A DNA stretch of 64,000 nucleotides from Spiroplasma endosymbiont of Nebria brevicollis (lineage in GTDB: Bacteria > Bacillota_I > Bacilli_A > Mycoplasmatales > VBWQ01). The notes under the pieces were generated by a model. It had not been told where the DNA came from. It ran no database searches and saw only the letters and a list, made by a program, of their open reading frames with translations. The stretch spans positions 372,001-436,000 of the forward strand of contig NZ_OZ034986.1 of assembly GCF_964030895.1 (NCBI RefSeq), written 5' to 3'. The position numbers and the translations under genes were made by a program. This document shows, one piece after another, positions 30,580 to 42,285 of the stretch (positions are counted from its first letter, which is position 1; every line of letters starts with the position of its first letter).

Positions 30580-31638
30580 TTGGACAGGGTTTTTTAATCT
30601 AGCAAATATCGGCAGATAGTTCATAAAGAAGTCGTTTAATAATTCTCACTTTCAAGTACGTTTATCACTATCAGTTCCTAATCATAAATTAAAGGCTTCG
30701 GCAAAGAATTCATTACGTTTGTTAAGGTTACGAGTAGAGAAACTAACCCTGCTATAACCACTGTTGACAACAATTAATGGAAAGAGAAAGTTCTTAACAC
30801 ATTTATCAAAATCACTAGTTGCAGTAATGGTTATTTTAGTGTCCAAATAATTCATTAAGACTTGTGTAAGATCAGAATAGGCACGTGGTTTGCTTAGCAT
30901 GTTTTGGTTAGATGTTGTTGTTGGTTCAGGAGTGGTATTGAAAAGATGACGATATTCAGGAGAAACAGTAATATAGTTACTTAAAGCATGCCCATACTCA
31001 TGAATACTGACACAATTTAAATGATTAGAGTTTCAATAGTTGCCATTATATTGTTTATTGATTTTATTTTGATTAGCAAAATCTTTATCATAAGTTTGTG
31101 TTTGTTCTAGATTATATGCATCATAAGCATTATAAGCAATAACATTCTCATCACCAGTGGGAGCAAGTCTAACTTTTTGTAGTAAACGGAGGATATTAGT
31201 TTTTTGATATACTTTAGCAATGGTATTGTAAAATTTTAATTGTAAGTTATCAGCTTTACCAATTGATAGTGAGTCAAGCCCTGCCTTACTATATAAGTTA
31301 TTCCAGTTAACATTAATCGTAACTGTATTGCTTAGCTTGGTAGTTGTTAAATCCGTTTCTAATTGTGAGAATGTATTTCACGTTGGGTTAGTCTGCAGGT
31401 CATCAAATTCCTGCATTGAAGCAACACTAGCAGGAAGTTTAGTTTTATTAGCGTAGTCAGTAATAAAAGCATAGTAGGGATTACTTTTATATATCCTTGG
31501 ATACTTATAGAAGTAATCTTTGTATATGTCATATATCGTTCAAGATGTTCCACCACCACAGGCAACAGTAATTAGACTATTAGCACTAACAATAGTAATG
31601 CTAGTTAACGATAACAAAAATTTCAATATTTTTTTCAT
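30577..31638 (-). CDS. lipoprotein zinc metalloprotease (HExxH), possibly anthrax-lethal-factor-like
   Basis: 353 aa, ATG 31638. Lipoprotein signal with lipobox ITVAC (Cys27). Zinc motif SIHEYGHALSNY (HEYGH, 213-217), with a downstream NEFFAEAFNLW (309-319) that can supply the third, glutamate ligand, as in lethal-factor-type gluzincins. The protein would be displayed outside the membrane. Its end coincides with the IS-like end at 30579, so the C-terminus may be truncated. The ATLF link is by pattern only; a family search would decide. Confidence 0.65.
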
Positions 31639-31735
31639 AAGTAATATCAAATACCTTTCACTCAAAAATTTTCCTATTTTGTTTTCTGAATTTGTTGCTT
31701 TAAAATAAAATTATAAAGATTTTACTATTAATTTG

Positions 31736-32098
31736 TTATTTGCTATTGAAGATTCATAAGATAGCACCTAGTGCCATGATAATGTGTGGTAAGGCATTAA
31801 TATAAGTTCAAACTGCTTTGTAATCAACACCAGTTCCAACAAATAATCCAATCACAATTAATATAGAAATGAAGGCAATTACTAATGCTCATAGTTTTGA
31901 TCATAAACCTGGTTTAACTGAGAAAGGGATAATAATGTACATAATACCAAGGAGAATTAATGTGGCACCATTTTCTTTTCATCCATAAAAATTATAAGTT
32001 GTGACTTTAGTTGCGTATAGTAAACTAAAGATAATGATTCATATTGAACCAATTAGCATTAAGATTTTTGGTAAAGTTAATAGCTTTATATTTTTCAT
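31736..32098 (-). CDS. 120-aa membrane protein, four spans
   Basis: ATG 32098 behind GGAGG. Four hydrophobic segments separated by short loops, the first preceded by KNIKLLTLPK. It follows the HIT gene by 17 bases, so it is probably in the same transcript. No family recognised. Confidence 0.65.
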
Positions 32099-32115
32099 TT
32101 CATTTTCCTCCTTAA

Positions 32116-32535
32116 TTACATGAATTTTGTTTTTAATGATTGTTTAATAGTCTTAATATTTTCTATCTTAACATCTTCTGTAGTGTGAGTTAATATTAAA
32201 CCTTTTTCTTTATTGTATTTCGGTATTATATGTACATGGTAGTGGAAGACTTCTTGATATGCTTCACTGCCGTTGTTAGTTAAGATATTAAAACCTTTAA
32301 TTTCAGGAATTAGTGTTTGTAGTTGCATTGCTATTTTATGGGTAGTACTATTAACAAAACCAACAATTTCCGGAGTTGCGTCAAGGAAGGTTGCAAAATG
32401 TTGCTTAGGAATGACTAAGGTATGACCTAGGGTGACGGGTTTGATATCCATGAATGCTATGGTATGTTTGTCTTCATAAACTAAGTTTTCTGAATTTTTA
32501 CTAATTGTACAAAAAATACATTGTGAATTTGGCAT
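32116..32535 (-). CDS. HIT family nucleotide hydrolase/transferase
   Basis: 139 aa, ATG 32535. The histidine triad HYHVHIIPK (about 98-106) is present, as is the N-terminal CIFCTI pair. HinT-type proteins hydrolyse nucleoside phosphoramidates. In Mycoplasma hominis the hit gene lies behind two membrane lipoprotein genes whose products bind it. The same arrangement is seen here, with two lipoprotein genes upstream on the same strand and a terminator between. Confidence 0.85.
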   Translation of the reverse strand: MPNSQCIFCTISKNSENLVYEDKHTIAFMDIKPVTLGHTLVIPKQHFATFLDATPEIVGFVNSTTHKIAMQLQTLIPEIKGFNILTNNGSEAYQEVFHYHVHIIPKYNKEKGLILTHTTEDVKIENIKTIKQSLKTKFM

Positions 32536-32589
32536 ATATTATCATCTCTTCCTACTTTATACATTATAACTTAAAATTTATTTTATAAT

Positions 32590-32619
32590 TAAAAAACACA
32601 TACCTAGTATATGTTTTTT
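32590..32619 (-). terminator. terminator after the 576-aa lipoprotein gene
   Basis: AAAAAACACATACCTAGTATATGTTTTTT is an imperfect palindrome with T-runs on both strands. It lies 20 bases past the lipoprotein stop and ahead of the HIT gene. Confidence 0.65.
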
Positions 32620-32640
32620 AATTATGTGTGTGGTTAATTA

Positions 32641-34371
32641 TTAGTAATACTGTTTAACTTTGTCTCAGAATCCTTTTTCATAAATATTACCTTTAGGGAT
32701 ATATGTAGGAAATAAATTTTGTGCTGATAATTTAAAGTTGTTTGTTGCATTGTCTTTATTTGCATCCCCATCAGCAAGGAAATATAACATTTGTCAGAAA
32801 ATGCCAAATTTTTGGTCTTGAGTGATGTTGCTACCAGTTCCACCATAAATATATTTTGAAAAATCTGTGTCTTTACTTGGATTCTTATGGTTATTTCAAT
32901 CTTGAATTAAACCACTAGTTTTAGGAATTCATTTTTTTTTATTTTTATCATTTAAAATACAACTAAAGTCTAATTTTTGTAGTACATTTAAAAAATAGAT
33001 TGGTGCTGTATAAGTAAAGTTGGCAATAGTATCATTAGTTAATTCATAGTGGGTACCATCTTTAATTGTTACTCATCCTGCTTTTGCAGCATCTGCTACA
33101 GGTTTGGCAGCTTGACCAGCAGCTGTTGTTGTATAACCATTAGCACCAAAAATATTATCAATTTGGTTGATAGAATCAGAAGTACCACTTTTTAGTCTAT
33201 TAAAAAAATCACGGTTTAATTCTGCTCCATTAGTTGTAGCAATACTTTTTCATGTATTAATAGGCTTATTTCAATCATTTTCTATAGTAATTGCATTTGC
33301 CTTGTTGGTTTGAAAGTTTCAAATTAAACGATAGTTAGAAGTTTTATAATCATTAATATTTTGTAGTTGGTCAATATATGTATTATTAGTAGTTGTTTCA
33401 ATAATTGGATTTTTACTATCATCTTTTTGATTAGGTATGAAAAGATTATTTAAAAGATAGGACATAGTAAATAATTTTTCATTTAGTTTAGGTAAAATCA
33501 TGTATTTATAATATTGTTCATAACGGAAGCGTAATGATCATTGGAAACGTTTTAAATTTGTTTGGTAATCTGCAACTGTTGTATCTAAAGCTTTTGGTAG
33601 TGTATCAGGATTAACTCCGGCATCGCCAATATAGTTTTGTGTATTTTGTTGTAATGGAAGCAGAACATTAGTGGTATTATCATCTGGATGTTTAACAATG
33701 TCAGCAAGTTGTTTCATAAATGCTTCATTTTTATCAGTTCCATAATCTTTATAAAGATTAGCATTAGCAAATACTTCATTAGGATCATTTTTTAACCCAG
33801 TTTCAGTATTATCTTTTTTATAAAATTCGTCTTGACTATAATCTAAACTGCCAGTACCTCCACGATGTCAAGAGTCAGTTTGGAATAATGCAAGATTATT
33901 TGTAAAGTTCGTAGTTTCATCTAATGATGTACCACTTTTTATACCTTGTAAATATGCTTGAGTTAAAAGACTTAAACCAAGTTCATCTTTGATTTTATCA
34001 AAAGCTTGATTAGCAGTACCTTCTTTTATTACCTTGCCATCAGCACCAAGTTCATCTTCTGTATAAACTGTAGGACTTAGGGTATTATGAAAAAAATCAT
34101 AGAATTTTTGTTGAGCAATTATTCCTTCGACATCATTTAAAATTAAGTCAATTCCTGACGCGTAGGCATCTTTAAATTGTTCACCAACGGTTTTAGTAAA
34201 GTTTACTCCTAAGAAATTAAATAAAATCCGATTTTTGTAATTATCAGGAATTTTACCATTTGGTAGGCTATTCATATCACGTTCATTATCACAAGCAGTT
34301 ACTAGTAATACAGGTCCTGCGAGAAGTGTAACGGAAGCTATTAATGGAATGATTTTTTTCTTGTTTTTCAT
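32641..34371 (-). CDS. lipoprotein, 576 aa (HIT-locus type suspected)
   Basis: ATG 34371 behind GGAGG. Signal peptide with lipobox LVTAC (Cys27). Long soluble exterior domain, helix-rich in the first half and with aromatic-rich later parts (KYIYGGTG, FWQMLYFLAD). It sits between the 671-aa lipoprotein and the HIT gene, which is the placing of the mycoplasma P60/P80 pair. No signature domain was recognised, so the role is inferred from order. Confidence 0.65.
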
Positions 34372-34383
34372 TTTTTTACCTCC

Positions 34384-36399
34384 CTAATTATTTGTAATAA
34401 TATTTGGATCATATCATCATAAAGTTTGTTTTCCAACTTTAGTTAGATAATCAGAAATATTTTCATTTAGACGAGCAGTTGGTGCATTAATACCAAATGC
34501 ATCCCAAGATGTATTAAGTGTTTTAACATCATTTTGGAAGTGACCGTTAACGTATAGTGCTTGTTTATTATCTCAACGGCTATTTTTCACATTAGTAAAT
34601 CATGTTTGTAAACTCTTAGCAAATGCATCAATTGTTGTATTATCAAGTGATGGAGTTGAACCTGTTAGGTCACTAATATTTCAATGAATTAAACTAGCGT
34701 TATTATCAAAGAATAAATTGTAATCTCATCAATTAGGACTTCCAAGGTCAGTGCTGGTTGCAGTAAAGTCACCTAAAGCTTTGTTTAAATCAATTGTTGT
34801 GTCAAGACCTTTATTTTTTTGTAATAAAAATGCTGTTTGTAAATAGTCAAGATAAGGACTATTGCTTAAGCCACCTGGACGGTCAGCAAGTGGAGAAACA
34901 TCATCTCATTTTAAATCTTGTGGATTTTGTTTTTTCTTATTAAACTCTTGAATAATATCATATGTTGATTTAGTAGAAGCTGCCTGTTGGTAAGTAATAC
35001 CAGGTGTTTGAATAAAGTGAATACCAGCAGTATCAATAAAGATACCAACACCAGGTCCATTATTCTTTGTAGGTTCAGGTAGTATACTAGTAGAACTTTT
35101 TGTATCGTCCATATAAATTAAGTCATTGTATTGACTAGTTACATTTTTTTTATCATTGTTAGTATGATCAATAAATGGTAACAGGGTAGTTAAGCCACCA
35201 CTACCATCGTATTTATATAGATTATCTTGTTGAATATTACCAGTAACATTCTTGCCAATGCCTTGTGCACTAGTGACATAACGATATAGGTAATAGTAAA
35301 AAGGAGCATTGTCCTTAGTTGCACTGTTAATATTCACTAATCCCAAGTCACCAGTTGTATCAGTTGTTCCTGCAGCTGTGGTACCTTGATTAGTAAAGGT
35401 TTGGTCAAAACCTAAATTTTTAATATCATTTACTATTGCATTAATTTTGGGATTATTGTCAGAAAATTGTTCTGGTTTAATAGCTACTTTTAATGCATTA
35501 TCTTTGGCAGTGGCATTAAAAGGAACAACAATTTGACGAGCTCAAATTGGTTCTTGAGCTGTCATTATTATTTGAGCGATTTTTGCTTGGTTGTCACTCA
35601 GTAATCCATTAACAGTATTATATGTACTTGATATATGTTCGCCATTTTTAGCGTCACCAACTGTTTTAGCAACGGCATTGCTAACAGTAACTGCATTTCA
35701 ATCGTAGTTTAATGTTATTGCATCTTTTATTGTTGCTGTTAGGGTATCAGCAGTTCCAACAGGATTATTTGCATTGATAACAATTCAAACAGTGTTTGAA
35801 TAAGTTCCTTTACCATCAATATATGCTTGAACAGTGTTAAATTTACCCGTTTTAATGTCCTCAAAAATATCTCTTAACATAGGATATATTTGACTTGTTG
35901 TATAGTATTCATAATCTCCATAGTTTTGGCTAACATAACTATTATTAATAATTTTAGTAGCAATAGCTTTTAGTTGATCATCTTTGTATTGTTCAACGCT
36001 ATTGTTATAACCTGATAAAATTTTCTTTCATTGTTTTTCTCAACCACGACCAAATTTTGCTTTTAAGGAAGCAATTTTATTGTCTATTTGTGAGTTAACT
36101 GTAATTAAAGCAGCATCATAATCAGATTTATATTTATTATTATTTTTCAAAATTGAAAGGTTAATATGTTGATTAATTGTACTATATAAATCCTTACCTC
36201 AAGATTGTCCTCCTTGACTGTTAAGAAAGTTAAAAAAATCATTAGTAGTTTCTCCAGCACTACCAGCAGCCTTAAGTGCTTGATTTCAGTCAAAAACATT
36301 GGTTGTTCCACGGTCAGACGTTGGATTACAAGCTAATACCGACATAGTTGATGTCGTAGATAATGTGAAAGCTGCAACTAAAGCAAGAATATTGCGCAC
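34384..36399 (-). CDS. lipoprotein, 671 aa (HIT-locus type suspected)
   Basis: Start GTG 36399 behind AAAGGAGTG; no better ATG is near. Lipobox VLAC (Cys24). Residues about 75-150 have a chaperone-like helical look (KAKFGRGWEKQWKKILSGY), recalling SurA/trigger-factor-related mollicute surface proteins. The rest is a long Asn and Thr-rich exterior domain. It is the first gene of the lipoprotein-lipoprotein-HIT run and has a 12-base gap to the next. Confidence 0.65.
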
Positions 36400-36618
36400 T
36401 ATATTCACTCCTTTTATTCATAGAAAAAATATGAATTTATTTTTATTTTACTAAGATATCTTAACATAAAATTTTAAATTTCGAATAGTTTTTTGCATTT
36501 TATTTATTATGATTTCTAATTCAACCATCGAAATATTTTAATATCATTTTTAAAAAATAATAAGTTTAAAATAATATCTTGAAGTTTATTTTTCATTTAA
36601 TTAGCAGTTAATTAAGTG

Positions 36619-36624
36619 TATAAT
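36619..36624 (+). promoter_or_regulatory. -10 box of the suf/folate operon
   Basis: TATAAT lies 35 bases before the sufS start, with TATAGGAG as the ribosome binding site. A clear -35 box was not seen, which is common in mollicutes. Confidence 0.4.
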
Positions 36625-36658
36625 TTAATAGTAGTTATAATTTATAGGAGAAAAAACA

Positions 36659-37939
36659 ATGTCAAATAAAAACAATGATTTTAATAATATTAAATTGGAT
36701 TTTCCCTTTTTTAAAAAAAATCCTAATTTAACGTATTTAGATACTTCAGCAACATCTTTAAAACCACAAGTTGTGATAGATGCTATCCAAGAGTATTATG
36801 AAAAATATTGTATTAATACACATAGCCAAGATTACCCATTAGCAGAAGAAGGTAATGAAATATTTGAGGATACGAGAAAAATAGTTGCCCAATTTATTAA
36901 TAGTGATAGTGATGAAGTAGTATTTTGTCCTTCTGCTACTTTTGCTTATAATCAAATAGTTTTTGGTTTAGAACCTTATTTACAGAAAGGAGATGAGGTT
37001 GTACTTTCTAGTTTAGAACATAGTTCACTGTTGTTGCCATTTTATCGTTTAGTAGAAAGTAAAAATATCAAAATTAAGTTTATTGAAACTACTAGTGATG
37101 GCATTATTACTGTTGAAAATTTAAAAAAAATATTAACACCTAAGACTAGAGTTGTAGCATTTGCTAATGTTAATAATTCATTAGCAGCAGTTAATAACAC
37201 TCAACAATTAACAAAGTCTATTAAAGATTATGGTATTACTAACCTTAAAGATGATAAATGAGTATTTAAAAATATTTTAGTAGTAGTAGATGGTGCCCAA
37301 GCTGTTGGTCATATTGAAACAGATGTTAAAAGTTGAAGTATTGATTTTTTTGCTTTTTCTGGACATAAAATTTTTGGACCAACTGGGATTGGTGTTTGAT
37401 GGGGGAAAAAACAATGATTAAATATGCTACAACCATTGTTATTAGGTGGTGGTATGAATGGTCGAATTTATAAAGATGGTACTTATAATTTATTAGACAG
37501 TCCTTATCGATTTGAAGGTGGTACTCAAAATCTTGCTGGTGTGTTTGGATTACGTTCTGCTATTACATACATATTAAATATCGGTATTAAGAATATTTAT
37601 AACCATGAGATAAATTTAAAAAACTATGCTGTGAAACAATTAAGAAAACATATTGGTAATAAGATTGAAATTTATAATAAAGATATTAAAAGTGGGAATT
37701 TGATTTTTAATATTAAAAAGGTATTTGCTCAAGATGTTTCCAATTATTTGGGAACACAAAATATTTGTGTGCGAAGTGGTACTTTTTGTGCTAAGTTATT
37801 ACCAGAAACAGTTAATGTGGAAGCAACAGTTCGTGTTAGTTTTTATATTTATAATACTAAAGCAGATGTTGATGCTTTAATATTAGCCTTAAAAAAAGGT
37901 ATTAATGAAGGTGGCGATTTTTTAAATGAATTCTTTTAA
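36659..37939 (+). CDS. sufS: cysteine desulfurase SufS
   Basis: 426 aa, ATG 36659. PLP-lysine in FFAFSGHKIFGP (about residue 238), an upstream VVDGAQAVGH with the cofactor-binding Asp, and the reactive Cys in CVRSGTFCAKL (about residue 380). It takes sulfur from cysteine and passes it to SufU for Fe-S cluster assembly. It overlaps sufU by 14 bases, so the two are coupled. TGA-Trp at 37259 and others. Confidence 0.93.
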
Positions 37940-38354
37940 TGATAATCAAGATTATTTTCGTAAATTAATAGTAAGTCATTATAGTAAACCGACAAATAAA
38001 GGTTTAATTGATAATGCTAATTGTTTAACCTATCATCAAGCAAGTAAATCTTGTGTTGACGATTTTTATGTTCAAGTTTTGATTGAAAATAAAATAGTAG
38101 TTATTGCTCGTTTTGTTGGTGTTGGTTGTGCAATTTCTACAGCAGCAGTTGATATTTTTTGCAATTTAATTGCTAATAAACCCATTAGTGATATTAGAAA
38201 TATTATTAGTAATTATCAAGCAATGTTAAATTCACAACCATTTGATGCTAATGTTATTAAAGATTTAGTTGCTTTCACTAATGTTCCAAGACAACGTAAT
38301 CGCATTAAATGTGCATTACTAGGTATTGAGGGTATTAGTAAATTATTACAGTAA
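37926..38354 (+). CDS. sufU: Fe-S scaffold/sulfur acceptor SufU
   Basis: 142 aa, ATG 37926, starting inside the sufS end. Cys ligands are SCVDDF (usually CGD), GVGCAISTA and KCALLG near the C-terminus. The change of Gly to Val in the first site is a small oddity. It accepts sulfur from SufS. Only SufS and SufU are present here; SufB, C and D are not in the window. Confidence 0.88.
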   Translation: MNSFNDNQDYFRKLIVSHYSKPTNKGLIDNANCLTYHQASKSCVDDFYVQVLIENKIVVIARFVGVGCAISTAAVDIFCNLIANKPISDIRNIISNYQAMLNSQPFDANVIKDLVAFTNVPRQRNRIKCALLGIEGISKLLQ

Positions 38355-38374
38355 TAAGGAAGGAGTTGTTAATA

Positions 38375-38944
38375 ATGAAAATGAATGTCCCTGAAGTTAC
38401 AAACAAATCAGTTTTAAGAAAATATTATTATCAATTATTACAGAATAATAGTAAAAATAATATTCAAAATTGAAGTAAAATTATTTGTAAAAATTTTGAA
38501 CAGTCACACTACTTTAAACAAAATCATATGTTTGCTCTTTATAATGCTTTACCTTATGAAGTGGCTACCAAAGAACTGATTGAGTTACTATGAAGGCATG
38601 CTAAACAAGTTTGTTTACCAAGAATGAATGATAATGAATTAGAATTTTATTTAATAAATAATTGAGATGAAGTTACTATTGATAATAGTTTTAATATTGC
38701 CCAACCATTACCAACTTGCCTTAAAGTTAAACCGACTAATATTGATTGTATGTTAATTCCAATGATTGCTTTTGATGTTAACTACTATCGTATTGGTCAT
38801 GGCAAAGGATATTATGATAGTTTTTTAACTAAAAAAAATATTAAATGCCAAAAAATAGGTATGGCATTTGCTATGCAAAAAATTCCTTTTGCCATTGAAT
38901 ATGATAGTTGAGATATTCCCTTAGATTTTATTTTTACTAATTAA
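38375..38944 (+). CDS. 5-formyltetrahydrofolate cyclo-ligase
   Basis: 189 aa, ATG 38375 behind AAGGAGTTG. The family signature IPMIAFDVNYYRIGHGKGYYDSFL (about 127-150) is present, with the Gly-rich phosphate-binding part. The N-terminal Arg-Lys region (VLRKYYYQ) is conserved. It turns 5-formyl-THF into 5,10-methenyl-THF with ATP. It follows sufU closely and probably shares the transcript. Confidence 0.88.
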
Positions 38945-38945
38945 A

Positions 38946-39041
38946 ATTACAGTAAAATGTCATATAAAAACATTTTTAAGTTTATTATATTAACTAAAAA
39001 CGAGTAAAATCAATGATTTTTGATAATTTTACTGTAATAAT
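38946..39041. repeat. inverted repeat between folate ligase and S1 gene
   Basis: ATTACAGTAAAAT (38946) is the reverse complement of ATTTTACTGTAAT (39029). The arms are 70 bases apart. It may be an operator or a weak terminator of the upstream operon. Confidence 0.4.
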
Positions 39042-39130
39042 AAAAATTAAGTTAGCAATAAGCTGTTTTAAAAATGATAATTAATTTAGTGTAAAATGTT
39101 TATTTTTAACTTTAAGATAAAATATAATGA

Positions 39131-39136
39131 TATAAT
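39131..39136 (+). promoter_or_regulatory. -10 box of the S1-domain gene
   Basis: TATAAT 48 bases before the ATG, followed by AAAGAGGAA as ribosome binding site. Confidence 0.45.
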
Positions 39137-39183
39137 ATTCTTAGTATTATTAATTTATACAAAGAAAGAGGAATTAACTTATT

Positions 39184-39561
39184 ATGAGTACAATTATTAA
39201 AAACGACGCTGAAGTAAAAATCCAAGAATTAAAAGTTGGAGATATTATTACTGTAATTCCAAGTGGGTTTAGACCTTATGGTGTATTCTGTACATGTCCA
39301 AGTGGATACTCAGGATTAATCCACATTAGTCGTATTACACCTAAATTTGTTAAAAATGTTACTGATTATTTCACACTTAAGACGCCAGTACAAGCTGAAA
39401 TTACAGAAATTGATCACAATAAAAAACAATTTAGTTTAAGCACTATGAAATTAAATTTAGTAGAAAAGAAATCAACATCAGCAATTGATGAAAACGGTTC
39501 AGGTTTTGCACCAGTAAGAGACAATGTCGACAACTGATTCAGAAAAGATGACAGCAACTAA
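39184..39561 (+). CDS. S1 RNA-binding domain protein (GSP13/YugI-like)
   Basis: 125 aa, ATG 39184. One S1 domain from about 15-90: VGDIITVIPSGFRPYGVFC, GYSGLIHISRI and QAEITEIDHNKKQFSLS. A flexible tail ends with a TGA-Trp. Such one-domain proteins associate with ribosomes or act as general stress proteins. The last codons overlap the terminator hairpin. Confidence 0.8.
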
Positions 39562-39577
39562 ATAGTTGCTGTTTTTG
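39552..39577 (+). terminator. terminator after the S1 gene
   Basis: AGCAACTAAATAGTTGCT followed by GTTTTTG; the stem contains the stop codon. Confidence 0.75.
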
Positions 39578-39758
39578 CTTTTTATAGTTAAAATTAAATA
39601 ATTTATTGCAATCTATCATTTTTAGGATTATATTTTTAGTATAAGGATATTATAATGATAGTAATTAAAAGTATTGAATAAATAATTATTATCAAAGGAG
39701 GGGCGAATAATAATATTTTTATTAAATTTTAAAAACATAAAAAGGAGAAATCGACATA

Positions 39759-41078
39759 ATGATAAAAACTATTTTAGATTATACTAATTTAAATATTAAT
39801 AATTTGATGAAAAATTATCAAGAACGAATATCAACGATTCATAATAACTTAGAAGCAAACGCTAAAAATGAGGATGGTTGATTAGGATGAATCAATATGC
39901 CTTTTCAATATGATACTGATTTAGTATTTAAAGAATCATGAAAACGTATGAAAGCATTAGCAACAAAATTACAAGAAGAAGTACAAATCCTTGTTGTAAT
40001 TGGAATTGGTGGTTCATATTTAGGAACACGGGCTGGACTTGATATGATTCAAGGATTATTTCCCAAAATTGATAAAGTAAAAGGTGTAAAAATCATTTAC
40101 CTGGGTAATACTATGAGTTCAACTTATGTCCAACAAGTTATTGAGTACTTAAAAGATAAAGAATTTGCTATTAATGTTATTTCTAAATCAGGAACAACAA
40201 CTGAACCAGCGATTGCTTTTCGTTTATTAAAGGAGTTATTAATTAAGCAAAAGAAAACTAAAGCAGAAATTGCTAGCAGAATTGTCGCAACTACTGATAA
40301 ATCCAGAGGTGTATTACATGATTTAGCCCAAGAAGAAGGTTATCAAACGTTCGTTATTCCTGATAATATTGGTGGTCGCTATTCTGTATTAACACCCGTA
40401 GGAATGTTTCCTATGATGGTAGCAGCAGGTATTGACTGTCAAGCAATTATTAATGGTGCTAAATTAGCTAACCGAGAATGTAAAAATGATAAGATTGATG
40501 TTAATGCTGCTTACTTATATGCTGCAGTACGTTATCATCTTTACAAGACTAATAATAAAGCTGTTGAAATTCTTGTTAGTTATGAAGCACAAATGCAAAT
40601 GTTTTGTGAATGATGAAAACAATTATTTGGTGAATCAGAAGGTAAAGAAGGTAAAGGTCTATTCCCTGCTAGTGTCATTTTTTCTACTGATTTACATTCA
40701 ATGGGACAATTTATTCAAGAAGGTTCAAAAATGTTTTTTGAAACAGTAATTAAAATTAAGAAACCCAATCAAAATTTAAAAATTGCTATGGATAAAGAAG
40801 ACCAAGACCAATTAAATTATTTAACTAAATATAGTCTTCATGAAATTAATAATATTGCTTTGCAAGGAACGATTGAAGCGCATAGTGATCAAAGCCTTGG
40901 TAAAACACCAAACATTCTATTAGAATGGGAGAAAATGGATGCTGAGATGTTCGGATATGCTAGTTTCTTTTTTATGAAAGCATGTGCTGTTAGTGCCATG
41001 TTATTAGTAATTGACCCTTTTAATCAACCAGGGGTTGAAGTATACAAAAAGAAAATGTTCAGTTTACTAGGTAAATAA
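39759..41078 (+). CDS. pgi: glucose-6-phosphate isomerase
   Basis: 439 aa, ATG 39759 behind AAGGAG. Signatures: VIGIGGSYLGTRAG (about 72-85), VISKSGTTTEPA (about 141-152), the catalytic Glu in GGRYSVLTPVG region (about 205) and the C-terminal GVEVYKK. It links glucose-6-phosphate to fructose-6-phosphate in glycolysis. A terminator shared with the opposing gene follows at 41085. Confidence 0.95.
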
Positions 41079-41084
41079 TATAAT

Positions 41085-41118
41085 AAAAAGCCACCAATAT
41101 GAACCATGGTGGTTTTTA
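41085..41118. terminator. bidirectional terminator between pgi and the nicotinamidase-like gene
   Basis: AAAAAGCCACCA pairs with TGGTGGTTTTT around a short loop, with A- and T-runs for both directions. Confidence 0.85.
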
Positions 41119-41130
41119 TTTTGTTAAATT

Positions 41131-41748
41131 TTAAATAATATCTTTTACAACATTAATTCCGTTTTTAATCATTGAATATCATGAGTATTGATTTAAGATA
41201 TGTGCTGGGTGCTCATCACGTTCAAAAGTATGAGACATAGTCATCGGAACAATAATATTAACTGCTTTATTGTGTTGATTAAATCATGTTTTACAACTAA
41301 TAGCTAGTTGATAGACACAAATATCAGTGCAACAACCAACAATAATAATATTATCCCATTGTAAGTTAGGTTTAAAATCAAAAGCAAAGAAACCGTTGGT
41401 ACTATTCTTTTTAATAATTTTAATGTCAGGAAATTGCAATTCGTCTACTAATTGTGATTCTTCTGTGTCTTCTAAGCAATGGTTAGGAAAAGTATTAAAC
41501 TCAGGACTGTGTTCATTATGTGAATCATTAAAAGCAATGACTTTAGTTTTATTAATTAGTGCTTTTTCTAATAATTGTTTAATGGGTTTAATAATGCTAT
41601 TAATATTGGGTGAAGACAAGGCTCCTGTTTTGGCAAAACCGTTAACCATATCAACAACAAAAATAATATTATGACCTTGTAAATCTTTTAATTTTAGATT
41701 TTTTGTTTTATCAATGATGTCAGCAAATTTTTTTTCGATATTACTCAT
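41131..41748 (-). CDS. nicotinamidase/isochorismatase family hydrolase
   Basis: 205 aa; ATG 41748 is preferred since GAGGTG just upstream serves as the ribosome binding site, while GTG 41760 would lie within it. Catalytic triad: FVVDMVNGF (Asp about 31), the Lys in KKNSTNGFFAF (about 112) and the Cys in VGCCTDICV (about 140-148). It probably deamidates nicotinamide for NAD salvage; nadE lies elsewhere in the window. It could instead be another isochorismatase-like hydrolase. Confidence 0.8.
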
Positions 41749-41794
41749 TATTATATACACCTCAATTGTTTAGTTTAATGTTAGATATTAAAAT

Positions 41795-42112
41795 TTATTT
41801 TTTTAAAATTAATCTTTTAATCATAAATCAAATTATACTACAAGAAGTACAAATTGGCATTAGGAAAATTGTAAATATAGTTCCAACTTTTAAAAAAAAG
41901 ATATTAGTTGTTAACCCTCCAACACGATTATAAATAAGAGTATTAATAACGCCATTTAAATAAATGAAATTAAAACCATTCTCAATAAGATTAATTCTAA
42001 TACTTAATAACATAATTAAGCCTAAAACTAAAAAGGTAAATCCAGCACCAAATAAAATCATAATTATTTTTTCATCAGTTGGTAGTTTATGTCATCATGT
42101 TTTAGTTTTCAT
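41795..42112 (-). CDS. 105-aa membrane protein
   Basis: ATG 42112 with AGGTGATAAAAA upstream. Two or three hydrophobic segments (about 17-35, 65-85). Upstream of the nicotinamidase-like gene on the same strand. Not recognised. Confidence 0.6.
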
Positions 42113-42285
42113 TTTTTATCACCTAATTTATTTTTTAATACTGTTTAATTATATCATCATTAAGGATAATATAAGTTAAAAAATCTTACTCTCATAGAAT
42201 GCATTATAGTATATTCTTTGTTTTTTACTTATTTTTAGTTAAACTTAAAAAAGTAGAGAATACAGCGAAAATAGGGGGTTTTAAG

